Positions 44,901 through 59,900 of a stretch of DNA of 64,000 nucleotides are shown here, piece after piece. Made by a program: the position numbers and the translations under genes. The notes below the pieces were generated by a model. The model was not told where the DNA came from. It saw only the letters and a list, made by a program, of their open reading frames with translations, and did no database searches. The stretch covers positions 20,234,953 to 20,298,952 of the forward strand of contig NC_064036.1 of assembly GCF_932526225.1 (NCBI RefSeq), read 5' to 3'. Source of the stretch: Nematostella vectensis (Eukaryota > Cnidaria > Anthozoa > Actiniaria > Edwardsiidae). Positions within the stretch are counted from its first letter, which is position 1. Each line of letters opens with the position of its first letter.

Positions 44901-47900
44901 CCCCTTAAGGATAACAGACCCTCCGCAACCCCTTAACGATAACAGACCCTCCTCAACCCCTTAACGATAACAGACCCTCCTCAACCCCTTAAGGATAACA
45001 GACCCTCCTCAACCCCTTAAGGATAACAGACCCTCCTCAATTCCTATAGGATAAGAGATCCTCCTCATAACCTTAAGGATCAGAGACCCTCCTCAACCCC
45101 TTAAGGATAACAGACCCTCTTCAACCACTTAAGGATAACAGACCCTCCTCAACCCCTAAAGGATAACAGACCCTCTTCAATTCCTATAGGATAAGAGATC
45201 CTCGTCAACCCCTAACGGATAAGAGATCCTACTCAACACTTTAAGGATGAGATCCTTCTCAACCCCTGAAGAATAAGAGATCCTCCTCAACCCCTAAAGG
45301 ATAACAGACCCTCATGAACCCCTAAATGATTACATACCCTCCACAATGCATAGAGGATTACAGACCACTAAAGGATAACAGCCCATCCGACCCCTAAGGG
45401 ATTATTGACTTTTCCCAGCTACATCCCCCCTTTTCTTTAGAGGGTCTTCTATCCCCCTTATGGGATAGCAGATTTTTGCCTGGTACAAAGGGACAGCCAA
45501 AAAGGCAGCAGACAATTTGAGCACCCCTTAGGGATAGCAACTTGTGTTTAGCAGGTCTAGCACCGAAAGACTTATTTACGTTTAGAAAAACTTACGTTTG
45601 ATTTCGGTCTTTAATGTGTCTTCGATGATCTTTCTGACCTTCACCTCCGCCTCTGGTAGTTGATTAGCTGGTAGTTTATTGTCTGGTTCCTCTAACTTTT
45701 TTATGGTCTTTTCCTTCAGTGCGATCATCGAGTCGCGAAGAGCCCCAAACGGCTTTTCACTCTTCAAGATAAAGATCATATCATCGTCCACCGTCTTTTT
45801 GACATTTGCCTCGGTGTTTTCCTTGATGGAATCCACTTTGCTGTCATCTAGCCAGATGTTTCTCTGCAAATAACCAATTGTTTGTTATCCCATTACCACA
45901 ACACGAAGAAAGGGACAGATATCACAACACGAAGAAAGGGACAGATAAACACAATATGAAGAAAAGGACAGATAAACACAACATGAAGAGAGGGACAGAT
46001 ACCACAACAAGAAGAAAGGGACAGATACCACAAAACGAAGAAAGGGACAGATACCACAACACGAAGAAAGGGACAGATACCACAACATGAAGAAAGGGAT
46101 AGATAAACACAACACGAAGAAAGGGACAGATACTACAACATGATGAAAGGGATAGATACCAAAACACGAAGAAAGGGACAGATACCACAACACGAAGAAA
46201 GGGACAGATATCACAACACGAAGAAAGGGACAGATAAACACAATATGAAGAAAAGGACAGATAAACACAACATGAAGAGAGGGACAGATACCACAACAAG
46301 AAGAAAGGGACAGATACCACAAAACGAAGAAAGGGACAGATACCACAACACGAAGAAAGGGACAGATACCACAACATGAAGAAAGGGATAGATAAACACA
46401 ACACGAAGAAAGGGACAGATACTACAACATGATGAAAGGGATAGATACCAAAACACGAAGAAAGGGACAGATACCACAACACGAAGAAAGGGACAGATAC
46501 CACAACACGAAGAAAGGGATAGATAAACACAACACGAAGAAAAGGACAGATACCACAACATGAAGAAAGGGACAGATAAACACAACACGAAGAAAGGGAC
46601 AGATACCACAACACGAAGAAAGGGACAGATACCACAACACGAAGAAAAGGACAGATACCACAACATAAAGAAAGGGACAGATACAACAACATGAAGAAAG
46701 GGACAGATAAACACAACATGAAGAAAGGGACAGATGCCACAACAAGAAGAAAGGGACAGATACCACAAAACGAAGAAAGGGACAGATACCACAACACGAA
46801 GAAAGGGACAGATACCACAACATGAAGAAAGGGACAGATAAACACAACATGAAGAAAGCGACAGATAAACACAACATGAAGAAAGCGACAGATAAACACA
46901 ACATGATGAAAGGGATAGATACCAAAACACGAAGAAAGGGACAGATACCACAACACGAAGAAAGGGACAGATACCACAACACGAAGAAAGGGATAGATAA
47001 ACACAACACGAAGAAAAGGACAGATACCATAACATGAAGAAAGGGACAGATAAACACAACACGAAGAAAGGGACAGATACCACAACACGAAGAAAGGGAC
47101 AGATACCATAACATGAAGAAAGGGACAGATAAACACAACACGAAGAAAGGGACAGATACCACAACACGAAGAAAGGGACAGATACCACAACACGAAGAAA
47201 AGGACAGATACCACAACATAAAGAAAGGGACAGATACAACAACATGAAGAAAGGGACAGATAAACACAACATGAAGAAAGGGATAGATACCACAACATGA
47301 TGAAAGGGATAGATACCAAAACATGAAGAAAGGGATAGATACCACAACACGAAGAAAGGGACAGATACCACAACATGAAGAAAGGGACAGATAAACACAA
47401 CATGAAGAAAGCGACAGATAAACACAACATGAAGAAAGGGACAGATACCAGAACACGAAGAAAGGGACAGATACCACAACACGAAGAAAGGGACAGATAC
47501 CACAACACGGAGAAAGAGACAGATGCCACAACATAAAGAAAGAAACAGATACCACAACATGAAGAAAAGAACAGATACCACAACACGGAAAAAACATACC
47601 ACAACATGAAGAAAGGGACAGATACCAGAACACGAAGAAAGGGACAGATACCACAACATGAAGAAAGGGACAGATAAACACAACATGAAGAAAGCGACAG
47701 ATAAACACAACATGATGAAAGGGATAGATACCAAAACATGAAGAAAGGAACAGATACCACAACACGAAGAAAGGGACAGATACCACAACACGGAGAAAGA
47801 GACAGATGCCACAACATAAAGAAAGAAACAGATACCACAACATGAAGAAAAGAACAGATACCACAACACGGAAAAAACATACCACAACATGAAGAAAGGG

Positions 47901-50900
47901 ACAGATACCAGAACACGAAGAAAGGGACAGATACCAGAACGCGAAGAAAGAGACAGATACCACAACACGAAGAAAGGGACAGATACCACAACATGAAGAA
48001 AGGGATAGATAAACACAACACGAAGAAAGGGACAGATACCACAACACGAAGAAAGGGACAGATACCACAACACGAAGAAAGGGATAGATAAACACAACAC
48101 GAAGAAAAGGACAGATACCACAACATGAAGAAAGGGACAGATAAACACAACACGAAGAAAGGGACAGATACCACAACACGAAGAAAGGGACAGATACCAC
48201 AACACGAAGAAAAGGACAGATACCACAACATAAAGAAAGGGACAGATACAACAACATGAAGAAAGGGACAGATAAACACAACATGAAGAAAGGGACAAAT
48301 GCCACAACAAGAAGAAAGGGACAGATACCACAAAACGAAGAAAGGGACAGATACCACAACACGAAGAAAGGGACAGATACCACAACATGAAGAAAGCGAC
48401 AGATAAACACAACATGAAGAAAGCGACAGATAAACACAACATGAAGAAAGCGACAGATAAACACAACATGATGAAAGGGATAGATACCAAAACACGAAGA
48501 AAGGGACAGATACCACAACACGAAGAAAGGGACAGATACCACAACACGAAGAAAGGGATAGATAAACACAACACGAAGAAAAGGACAGATACCACAACAC
48601 GAAGAAAGGGACAGATACCACAACATGAAGAAAGGGACAGATAAACACAACATGAAGAAAGCGACAGATAAACACAACATGAAGAAAGCGACAGATAAAC
48701 ACAACATGATGAAAGGGATAGATACCAAAACATGAAGAAAGGAACAGATACCACAACACGAAGAAAGGGACAGATACCACAACACGGAGAAAGAGACAGA
48801 TGCCACAACATAAAGAAAGAAACAGATACCACAACATGAAGAAAAGAACAGATACCACAACACGGAAAAAACATACCACAACATGAAGAAAGGGACAGAT
48901 ACCAGAACACGAAGAAAGGGACAGATACCAGAACGCGAAGAAAGAGACAGATACCACAACACGAAGAAAGGGACAGATACCACAACACGAGGAAAGGGAC
49001 AGATACCACAACATGAAGAAAGCGACAGATAAACACAACATGATGAAAGGGACAGATACCACAACACGAAGAAAGGATAGATACCACAACATCAAGAAAG
49101 GGACAGATAAACACAACATGATGAAAGGGACAGATACCACAACACGACGAAAGGGACAGATACCACAACATCAAGAAAGGGACAGATAAACACAACATGA
49201 AGAAAGGGATAGATACCACAACATGATGAAAGGGATAGATACCAAAACATGAAGAAAGGGATAGATACCACAGCATAATGGAAGGGACAGATACCACAAC
49301 ACGGAGAAAGGGACAGATACCACAAAATGAAGATAGGGACAGATACCACAAAATGAAGAAAGGAACAGATAACACAACATGAAAAAATGGACATATACCA
49401 CAACATGAAGAAAGGGACAGATACCACAACATGAAGAAAGGGACAGATACCACAACATGAAGAAAGAAAGGGACAGATTACCACAACACAAAGAAAGGGA
49501 CAGATACCACAAAACGGAAAAAGGGACAGATACCACAACATGAAGAAATGGACAGATACCACAACACAAAGAAAGGGACAGATACCACAACACGAAGAAA
49601 GGGACAGATAAACACAATATAAAGAAAGGGACAGATAATGAAGAAAAATGAAGAAAGGGACAGATACCACAAAATGAAGAAAGGGACGGATCCACAACAC
49701 GAAGAAAGGGACAGATAAACACAATATGAAGAAAGGGACAAATAATGAAGAAAAACGTAGAAAGGGACAGATACCACAAAATGAAGAAAGAGACAGATAC
49801 CACAAAATGAAGAAAGGGACGGATCCACAACACGAAGAAAGGGACAGATAAACACAATATGAAGAAAGGGACAAATAATGAAGAAAAACGTAGAAAGGGA
49901 CAGATACCACAAAATGAAGAAAGGGACAGATACCACAAAATGAAGAAAGGGACGGATCCACAACACGAAGAAAGGGACAGATAAACACAATATGAAGAAA
50001 GGGACAAATAATGAAGAAAAACGTAGAAAGGGACAGATACCACAAAATGAAGAAAGGGACAGATACCACAAAATGAAGAAAGGGACAGATGCCACAACAC
50101 GAAGAAAGGGACAGATACCACAAAATGAAGAAAGGAACAGATACCACAAAATGAAGAAAGGGACGGATCCACAACACGAAGAAAGGGACAGATAAACACA
50201 ATATGAAGAAAGGGACAAATAATGAAGAAAAACGTAGAAAGTGACATATACCACAACATGAAGAAAGGGACAGATACCACAACACGAAGAAAGGGACAGA
50301 TACCAGAACGCGAAGAAAGAGACAGATACCACAACACGAAGAAAGGGACAGATACCACAACACGAAGAAAGGGACAGATACCACAACATGAAGAAAGCGA
50401 CAGATAAACACAACATGATGAAAGGGACAGATACCACAACACGAAGAAAGGATAGATACCACAACATCAAGAAAGGGACAGATAAACACAACATGAAGAA
50501 AGGGATAGATACCACAACATGATGAAAGGGATAGATACCAAAACATGAAGAAAGGGATAGATACCACAGCATAATGGAAGGGACAGATACCACAACACGG
50601 AGAAAGGGACAGATAAAACAACACGAAGAAAGGGACAGATACCACAACATGAAGAAAGGGACAGATACCACAACACGGAGAAAGGGACAGATACCACAAA
50701 ATGAAGATAGGGACAGATACCACAACATGAAGAAAGGGATAGATACCACAACACGAAGAAAGGGACAGATACCACAACCATGAAGAAAGGGACAGATACC
50801 ACAACATGAAGAAAGGGATAGATACCACAACATGAAGAAAGGGACAGATAAACACAACACGGAGAAAGAGACAGATACCACAACATGAAGAAAAGGACAG

Positions 50901-53900
50901 ATACCACAACATGAAGAAAGGGATAGATACCACAAAATGAAGCAAGGGATAGATACCAAAACATGAAGAAAAGGACAGATACCACAACATTAAGAAAGGG
51001 ACAGATAAACACAACATGAAGAAAGGGATAGATACCAAAACATGAAGAAAGGGATAGATACCACAGCACGAAGAAAGGCACAGATACCACAACACAAAGA
51101 AAGGGACAGATACCACAAAATGAAGAAAGGGACAGATACCACAACATGAAGAAAAGGACAGATACCACAACATGTAGAAAGGGATAGATATACCACAAAA
51201 TGAAGAAAGGGACAGATACCACAACATGAAGAAAGGGACAGATAAACACAACACGAAGAAAGGGACAGATACCACAACATGAAGAAAGGGACAGATACCA
51301 CAACACGAAGAAAGGGACAGATACCAAAACACGAAGAAAGGGACAGATACCACAACATGAAGAAAGGGACAGATACCACAACACGAAGAAAGGGGCAGAT
51401 ACCACAACACGGAGAAAGGGACAGATCCACAACACGAAGAAAGGGACAGATACCACAACATAAAGAAAGGGACAGATACCACAACATGAAGAAAGGGGCA
51501 GATACCACAACACGGAGAAAGGGACAGATCCACAACACGAAGAAAGGGACAGATACCACAACATGAAGAAAGGGATAGATACCAAAACATGAAGAAAGGG
51601 ATAGATACCACAGCACGAAGAAAGGCACAGATACCACAACACGAAGAAAGGGACAGATACCACAAAATGAAGAAAGGGACAGATACCACAACATGAAGAA
51701 AAGGACAGATACCACAACATGTAGAAAGGGATAGATACCACAAAATGAAGAAAGGGACAGATACCACAACATGAAGAAAGGGACAGATAAACACAACACG
51801 AAGAAAGGGACAGATACCACAACATGAAGAAAGGGACAGATACCACAACACGAAGAAAGGGACAGATACCAAAACACGAAGAAAGGGACAGATACCACAA
51901 CATGAAGAAAGGGACAGATACCACAACACGAAGAAAGGGGCAGATACCACAACACGAAGAAAGGGACAGATCCACAACACGAAGAAAGGGACAGATACCA
52001 CAACATGAAGAAAGGGACAGATACCACAACATGAAGAAAGGGACAGATAAACACCGCATGAAGAAAGGGATAGATACCACAGCATGATGAAAGGGATAGA
52101 TACCACAACATGAAGAAAGGGACAGATACCACAACACGAAGAAAGGGATAGATACCACAACATCAAGAAAGGGACAGATAAACACAACATGAAGAAAGGG
52201 ATAGATACCACAGCATGATGAAAGGGACAGATACCACAACATGAAGAAAGGGACAGATACCACAAAATGAAGAAAGGAACAGATAACACAACATGAAGAA
52301 AGGGCCAGATAGCATAACATTAAGAAAGAGACAGATACAGAGGAGTATAGGAACACCAATGTCTTTTCTGTCAAAATGTGATCTAACTTGAAGAAATAAC
52401 CACGAGAATCTATGATAAAATATCCACGAGAATCTATGATTAAAAATATCCACGAGAATCTATGATTAAAAATATCCACGAGAATATATGATTAAAAATA
52501 TCCACGAGAATCTATGATTAAATATTAACCTTCTGTGCAGGTTCTTGTACGTGTCGCTTCTTCCTTTCAGTTTTGGTTTTTTCTTCTTCATCATCCTCAA
52601 CGTCACGTGCTCTTCTCCTGAGCACCACATCTCCCTCGGGAATGGAGCGTGTCTTTCGCTCCACAGTTTTCTTTCCCTTGTCAGCCTTTTTCGTGGCTAT
52701 TGTTGCCTTTTCCTTGGGTTTATCAGCCTTAGAAACGGGGTTCCTTCCCTTTTTTGTAACTTTGTCTTCCTTTACAGCGGACTTTTCTTTCTTTTTCTTG
52801 GGTTTATCCTCAGTTACTGCGGGTTTCACAGTCTTAACCGTGGACCGTGTTTCCTGGGGTTTGTCGTTCTTTGAATCACCCACTTGCTGGGTTACCTCCT
52901 GAGGTTTGTTATCTGAGGCTTTTTTGGCGATTTTCTCGCGACGAATGGAAGCTGGTGTCTCAACCGATCTGTATTTGAAGTATGGTATTATATAAAACTT
53001 TAAATTATATATAAATCATAAATAAAATTAAGTATTATGAGGTATTACTGATTTTTTCTATTGATTGTGCGTTGTAAACTAATGCATATTAATTATCATG
53101 AAAAATACGTACACTCTAGCTTCGAATATACTAGGCAACCATTATTGGTATTGCTTTAATTCTGATGTAATTTTTTCATTCTAACAATAAATTTCGCACA
53201 GTAAGCAAATGTACAGTGACAAAAATATTCTAAGCAAAGTTGTTTAACACTTACTCGAGAAAGATTTACAGTCCATACTTCTTTTACGATTTATTTTCTG
53301 CGGCTTCCCCCTTCCCCCACCCTCCGTGCTCTGTTTGCCATCAAGGGATTAGAGCAAACTAACGGCGACTGTCTTTTTTCTTCTTTCGCAAATAAGGTAC
53401 ATAACTGATAGAATTATTGTTATTATGAGCCGCACCTGGCCGCCATGTTTCTGGGTCCATCAAACTCTTCCTTGTCCCAGGAGACGATGTCTCGCTTACG
53501 GCGGTCCTGCTCTTTCTCCTCCTTCTCCACAAACTCGCCATCGCCAGACTCGTCAATCACCATGCGGCGGTACTCGAACTTGCGCGCATTGCCTAGCGGT
53601 ATACCATCGATTAGAATTTATATAAGCGTAAAAAATCTAAAGAATTATGTAAAGCAACTAATCAAAAAAAGTGTGTGGTTGTTTGATTTTCGAATTGTTC
53701 GTGAAAATTAGTGTGGTCTCTAGAAAAAAAAGCCAATACGCACAAACGGTTGTTTTAGTAAGCCACATAAAATTTAACATTACTCGTTATTTATTAATTA
53801 TTTTCTCGGTGATCATGACCTGCTTCAATGCTACCGGCTTTTTCCACCTACACGAAGCCCCCGCCCCTCTCCTTCCCCCTGCTACCGGCTTGTCCACCTA

Positions 53901-56900
53901 GGCACTCCTCCCCGACCCCTCCCCTGCTGTTCTTGACTTACTCTTGTCATCCTCTTGGCTGTCCACATCACGCCTCCACTTCCTGTCATAGCCCCCGACG
54001 TTCCCGAGGAAAGCGACCAGTAGATTTCGTCCCTCATCCGCCTCTGCCTCTCGCTTCTGGATGTCTCGCTCCTTTTCTCCGTTCATCAGCTCTTGTGCAG
54101 CTAGACAGAGAGTGAAAAAGTATGAAGTGCTAAGTACAAAACACAAAAAGGCAGACCCCCTGTGGCGGGGGGTAGGGGGATGGGAGTTGATAAAGGATGC
54201 CGGACATGATGTTTTGTTATTCAAAATAACTAGACTGGCTTTCAATTTTCTCTTTTTTCAGAAAAAAATAAAAGGGGATGGGTGGGTAACCCCTGTATTC
54301 GTCCTAAGCCCCCACCCTTCCCACCTGTATCCACTACTGAACTTATACATAATTGTTTGCACAAACCAGGGTAGAACAGCAATATAGTGGCTCACCTCCA
54401 AGTGCGGCCACTGCATCAGATTTGTCTTTTTCGAGCTCGGAGTCCACCATTCTCTTGCTCTTCCTGCCCTCTGCGCACAGAGTGACCATGTTCAGCAGGG
54501 GTCATACAGTTAAAGTGCAACCAAGTTACGTCAAAAAGATACTCACGTGGTAGAAGCTTCTTAGCAGCTGAAAACACAAGTGAAATGTTTTGGTAAGGTT
54601 ATATACACGTGGAATATCCTAGTTATAGTTACTCACGTGATATACACGTGGAATATCCTAGTTATACTTACTCACGTGATATACACGTGGAATATCCTAG
54701 TTATACTTGTTCACGTGATATACAAGTGGAATATCCTAGTTACAGTTACTCACATGATATACACGTGGAATATCCTAGTTACAGTTACTCACATGATATA
54801 CACGTGGAATATCCTAGTTACAGTTACTCACGTGATATTCACGTGGAATATCGTAGTTACAGTTACTCACATGATATGCACATGGAATATCCTAGTAACA
54901 TTTATTCAATTACGTACCTTTCAGTGCGGCCTCGGCAGCTGAAACAAAGCGAACATGTATTATAATATAACCGGAGAGAGACTCTTTAAATAATCAACGG
55001 AACACCATTCGTAAACAGGCCCGTACCCAGGATTTTTCTTTGGGTGAGGGGGGTGCGTAATCCGAAAAAGTTGACCTATTTTTTCCGGGGGAGGGGGGGG
55101 GGGGTGAGGGCGTGAGTTTTCTGATAAAGATCTGACCACCCTCTAAAGAACAATAAGGGGATGGATTTTTTTATTCCGTTTCAAAAACCGTTTGACATAA
55201 TTCGCTTATGCTTTATAGTTTTATCTAAAAATAGCACGTCTATTGAGAACCGAAATTGGACTTTTTGCCTTTTTTTTTGGGGGGGGGGGGGGGAGTGCAA
55301 ACCCCCTGCATCCCTCCTGGGTAAGGGCCTGTATAAAGCAAAAATAGTTACCTTTCATGAGATGGTTAGCTACATCAGCTGGGTAGGTAGAAGGACCGAT
55401 TATCAGTTAGTTCATAGTTAGTATAGTATATGTTATTATAGGATAACATATAGCTTGCATGGAAAGCCCTTATGTAGGGCCTATTCTTACACTTCCTCCC
55501 CTCCCCTCCAGACACGCACGTACATGTTGTGAACAAAGTATTTGTAATGGTGGTGTTACCGGCCTCTATCTCAATCTTTCCTCCCCCCTAACAGATACTA
55601 GCACATAAATGGCGTGCACAAGAGGTATTTGTAATACTTACCATGTCCGGGTCCTGAATAAGTTGATGTGAATGTGGATAATAGCAAAAAAGTAAAAGCG
55701 TTAGACATGAGCACAGATAGGAGGGAGTCACACATTGTCTACATGTAGTCTCTTACACGGTCATCACCATCATTAGCCTCATGATCATTTGTATCATCAA
55801 CACTTTGTCGTCATTATCATGATCAATATCATCAGCACTTTGTCATTATCATCGCCATCATCATCATCAACAACAATAACAAAAACCTCATCATAATCAT
55901 CACCATCGCCAATTCAACCTCATTCATAATCAACGCTGCCACCATCATTATCCCCCACTATCTCGCTCACCGTTAAGCTTCTTGACGGCATCCTGCTCAC
56001 CAGAATCATCATCGTCGTCGTCATCATCGTCATCATCAGGCTGGTTGGCAAACTCGGCTAGTTGGTGCTTTTGGCCATCTTAAAAAGAAACAATACTCAA
56101 TCCATAGGCCACAAGGAACAGTCTTATAAAAAGCTGATCGCGACTGTATAGAAAGTGTTGCTGAAAAAGATAACATACATTATTATTAAATCAAGTCCAC
56201 GGCGTTTCTTTTCAGGTTATCAAAGGTGTATTGGGTTTCCTGTGGCTCCATTTTTCCAGTCCATCTAGTATCACGGCTGACCACAGGAATCCCAAACAGA
56301 GCGCCGAGGACAATTATTTCCCCCGACATACCGATAGAGTAGATAGAGTTATGCCAGAAAGCCCCACAGTGTCTGTTCTTGTCTCCGTAGCAGCGGCTGG
56401 AGCACTTTGTTATGCTAGCAGCGCCGTAATTGCCGAACCTGTTACCACAGAAGCAGAGGTAGGCGTACTGGAGACCAGCAAACTTGTACCCTGCGAGCTT
56501 GCACCGACCGACACACCATTCAGGGGTCATGTCGAACTTGGAGAAGCGCACAGGCAAATCACGGTCGGGCATGCGGTCCCTGTAGCAACCCTGGAATGCT
56601 GAGAAACGAGCAAGGAAATAAGCGTCTTTGTAACAATCCATGGGGAGACGAGCAAGGAAATAAGGGTAGAAACCCTGAAACGTTACGAGACGAACATGGA
56701 AATAAGGCAACAGCTCTAGGGCGAGAAAAGAGGGGCAATTAGGGTAATGAGGTGATGTTTGAATCGTACACCATATTCTCGCAGAAAAAAAAAGGTAATG
56801 TATACTGTATGGATACTTATAACATTGTTCTTGGTTAAACTAGTCTTTTGCTGATCCAACTTGCGGTTGGTTACCATAGAAACGTGTTACCATGGAGAAA

Positions 56901-59900
56901 AAATATCATGGTGACAGGCATTACCTGGTGAGGTCTCGTCCAGAAGTTTGTGCTTGCTCTGCTTCTTGGAAGGCTTTTTCTCTTCGGCCACTGGCGAAGG
57001 CAGGGTGTCAAGCTCCTTCTGGCTCGGGATGATGTTACGATGGGTGTGCTTCAGTCCTGAAAACACACAACGAATAAAGATTAATGGCATAAAGGTAATG
57101 ATTAGAGAGAGGGGCATAAAGTTAATAATTAGAGAGAGTGACGTAAAGGTAATAATTAGAGAGAGTCACGTAAAGGTAATGATTTGAGAGAGTGACGTAG
57201 AGGTAATGATTAGAAAGGGTGGCGTAAAGGTAATGATAAGAGAAAGTGACGTAAAGGAAATGATTAGAGAGAGTGACATAAAGGTAATAATTAGAGAGAG
57301 TGACGTAAAGGTATGATTAGAGAGAGTGACGTAAAGGTAATGATTAGAGAAAGTGACGTAAAGGAAATGATTAGAGAGAGTGACATAAAGGTAATGATTA
57401 GAGAGAGTGGCGTAAAGGTAATGATTAGAGAGATTGAAGTAAAAGTAATGATTAGAGAGAGTGACGTAAAGGTGATGATTAGAGAAAGTGACGTAAAGGT
57501 AATGATTAGAGAGGGTGGCGTAAAGGTAATGATTAGAGAGAGTGACGTAAAGGTAATGATTAGAGAGAGTGACTTAAAGGTAATGATTAGAGAGAGTGAA
57601 GTAGAGGTAATGATTATAGAGGGTGGCGTAAAGGTAATGATTAGAGAGAGTGACGTAAAGGTAATGATTAGAGAGTGTGACATAAAGGTAATGATTAGAG
57701 AGAGTGACGTAAAGGTAATGATTAGAGAGAGTGTCGTAAAGGTAATGATTAGAGAGGGTGGCGTAAAGGTAATGATTAGAGAGGGTGGCGTAAAGGTAAT
57801 GATTAGAGAGAGTGGCATAAAGTTAATAATTAGAGAGAGTGGCGTAAAGGTAATAATTAGAGAGAGTGTCGTAAAGGTAATGATGAGAGAGAGAGCGATG
57901 TAAATTAATAATTGAAGAGTGACGTCATCCATTGTTTACGTACCATCTCTGAGAAGGGTGGAGCTGTAGACCGGCATGCTTTGTAGGTAGTTGGCATTGA
58001 TAGCGCGTGACAGGTAACGCAACGCACCGTTCTCTGCTTGCGTGAACTTGAGTGTAAAGCTGGCTGTGGTCTTCATGTCTTCCTCGCTACAAAAGAGAGA
58101 TCCAGTTCAACCATGATCTCAATTGATTGGGTGCCTCTTGGTATAACGTTTTTGTAGTCAAAAGAACATGGATCCAACCTGAATCCGGTGATCTTGGCTT
58201 TCACAAAGTTGGGGTCGGAGCTGTAGACATCTTTCAGCTAAAAAAAATAAGGTTTGTATGACAATAATTCACAAGGTTAACTTGTGGTGAAGTGAGTAAA
58301 ACTCGATAGCTCACAAGGTTTACTTTTGGGAAAGTAAGAGCCGATAATCCACAGCGTTTGTTTGTGGGGAAGTGAGCAATACCTGAAAATCCACAACGTT
58401 TGTTTGTGGAAGTAACTAATACCTGATAATACACAGTGTTTGTTTGTGGGGAAGTGAGTAATACCTGATAATCCACAGCGTTTGCTTGTGGGGTGAGTAA
58501 TACCTGATAATCCACAACGTTTGTTTGTGGAAGTAACTAATACCTGATAATACACAGTGTTTGTTTGTGGGGAAGTGAGTAATACCTGATAATCCACAGC
58601 GTTTGCTTGTGGGGTGAGTAATACCTGATAATCCACAACGTTTGCTTGGGGAAGTGAGTAATTCCTGTTAATCCACAACGTTTGCTTGTGGGGAAGTGAA
58701 TAATAGCTAATAATCCACAACGTTTACTTGTGGAAGTGACCAATACCTGACGTTTGACTTACCGCCTTTTCAACCTCGGCTTTTATGATCTTATACTTGG
58801 TTGAGCCACGCTTGCGGTAGTCCGGATGCCAATTTTGCTTGAAGCGCAGAGAAGCTTTGATTTCGTTATTTTCATCTGTGGGTACCAGAGCACATATAAA
58901 TGCTAGCATCAGGGCTATCAATAAAATAATATATATGTTTTTTTACCAATGTTATCGCGTATTTGGAGGTATATGGATTTTTAAAAAAGTAGAATGAAAA
59001 GTCTCTATGACGTTATAACCGAGCTAAATCGAACTAGGATAACGTTAGCGCTTGAAAATCTTAGAGGCAGAAACATCCCCAAAGCTGGCTTTTCAAAAAA
59101 TAAAGAAAACGGAGACGGACAAGAAAACGGAAAAGAACAAGAAAACGGAGACGCACTAGAAAACGGAAACGAAAAGAGAGCGGAGACGTACAAGAAAAGG
59201 GGGACGAAAAGAAAGCGAAGACGGACAAGAAAGTGTAGACGCAAGAGCTAACGCGCTCTCATATAATAAACGCAAGCGTCTATACCTATCTTCATCGCAC
59301 TAATTTATACACGGGCTATAAGCATCTGTAGTCTCCGCTTCCTTAGCTTGAGTAATAAGGCCTTAAAAGCCAGAATAGTACTTTAGAGAAGAAAGACTAC
59401 CACCTGTGGGCCAGTCGAGGAAGACCTTGCACCTCTCCTCAGCGTACCCCTCACAGTCGCTTGGAAGCGGCTCGAAATTTTTAACTTGTGGCTGCTGGTC
59501 GAGGGTGGCTTCTTCATCAGACTGAGAGGGGAGTGGTGACAAGGCGTACGGGTTTATCTGAGGATACTGGGGTGCCTGTGGTAGCAGGGGAGCCTGCGCT
59601 ATTGAGGGCTGCGGTGCTGAGATGCCGATATGCGCAGGAGTCATCTGAGGACCCCCAGGGGAACTGAAGCTGAATGGCGTGATGTGGACGGTTGCGCCAA
59701 GAGTGTTGAGTGTCACTGGGCCGTAAGCTTCACCGTTCTTTGCGGTTTCCATTTTCACTCCGGGAAACCCTTTTCCTTTTCCCTTTTTACCTTTGACGAA
59801 TTTGCCTCCAGAGCTAGGCTCCATGCCTTCTCCTTCGAAACCTGCAAAAAATGGCTCTTTAAATAAGCGAGGAGCTGTTTCTTTTAGCTACCACTTCACT

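Noticed and set aside
45922-52479. Minus-strand frames of 1072, 1080, 1065, 881 and 670 codons resembling multi-pass membrane proteins
   Set aside because: All are readings of the same 26-bp minisatellite in different frames. The hydrophobicity comes from the repeat, and the array fills an intron of the SEA/WSC gene.
57291-57932. 196- and 213-codon frames with MIRESDVKV or LIITFTSLS repeats
   Set aside because: 27-bp minisatellite between SEA/WSC exons, open on both strands.
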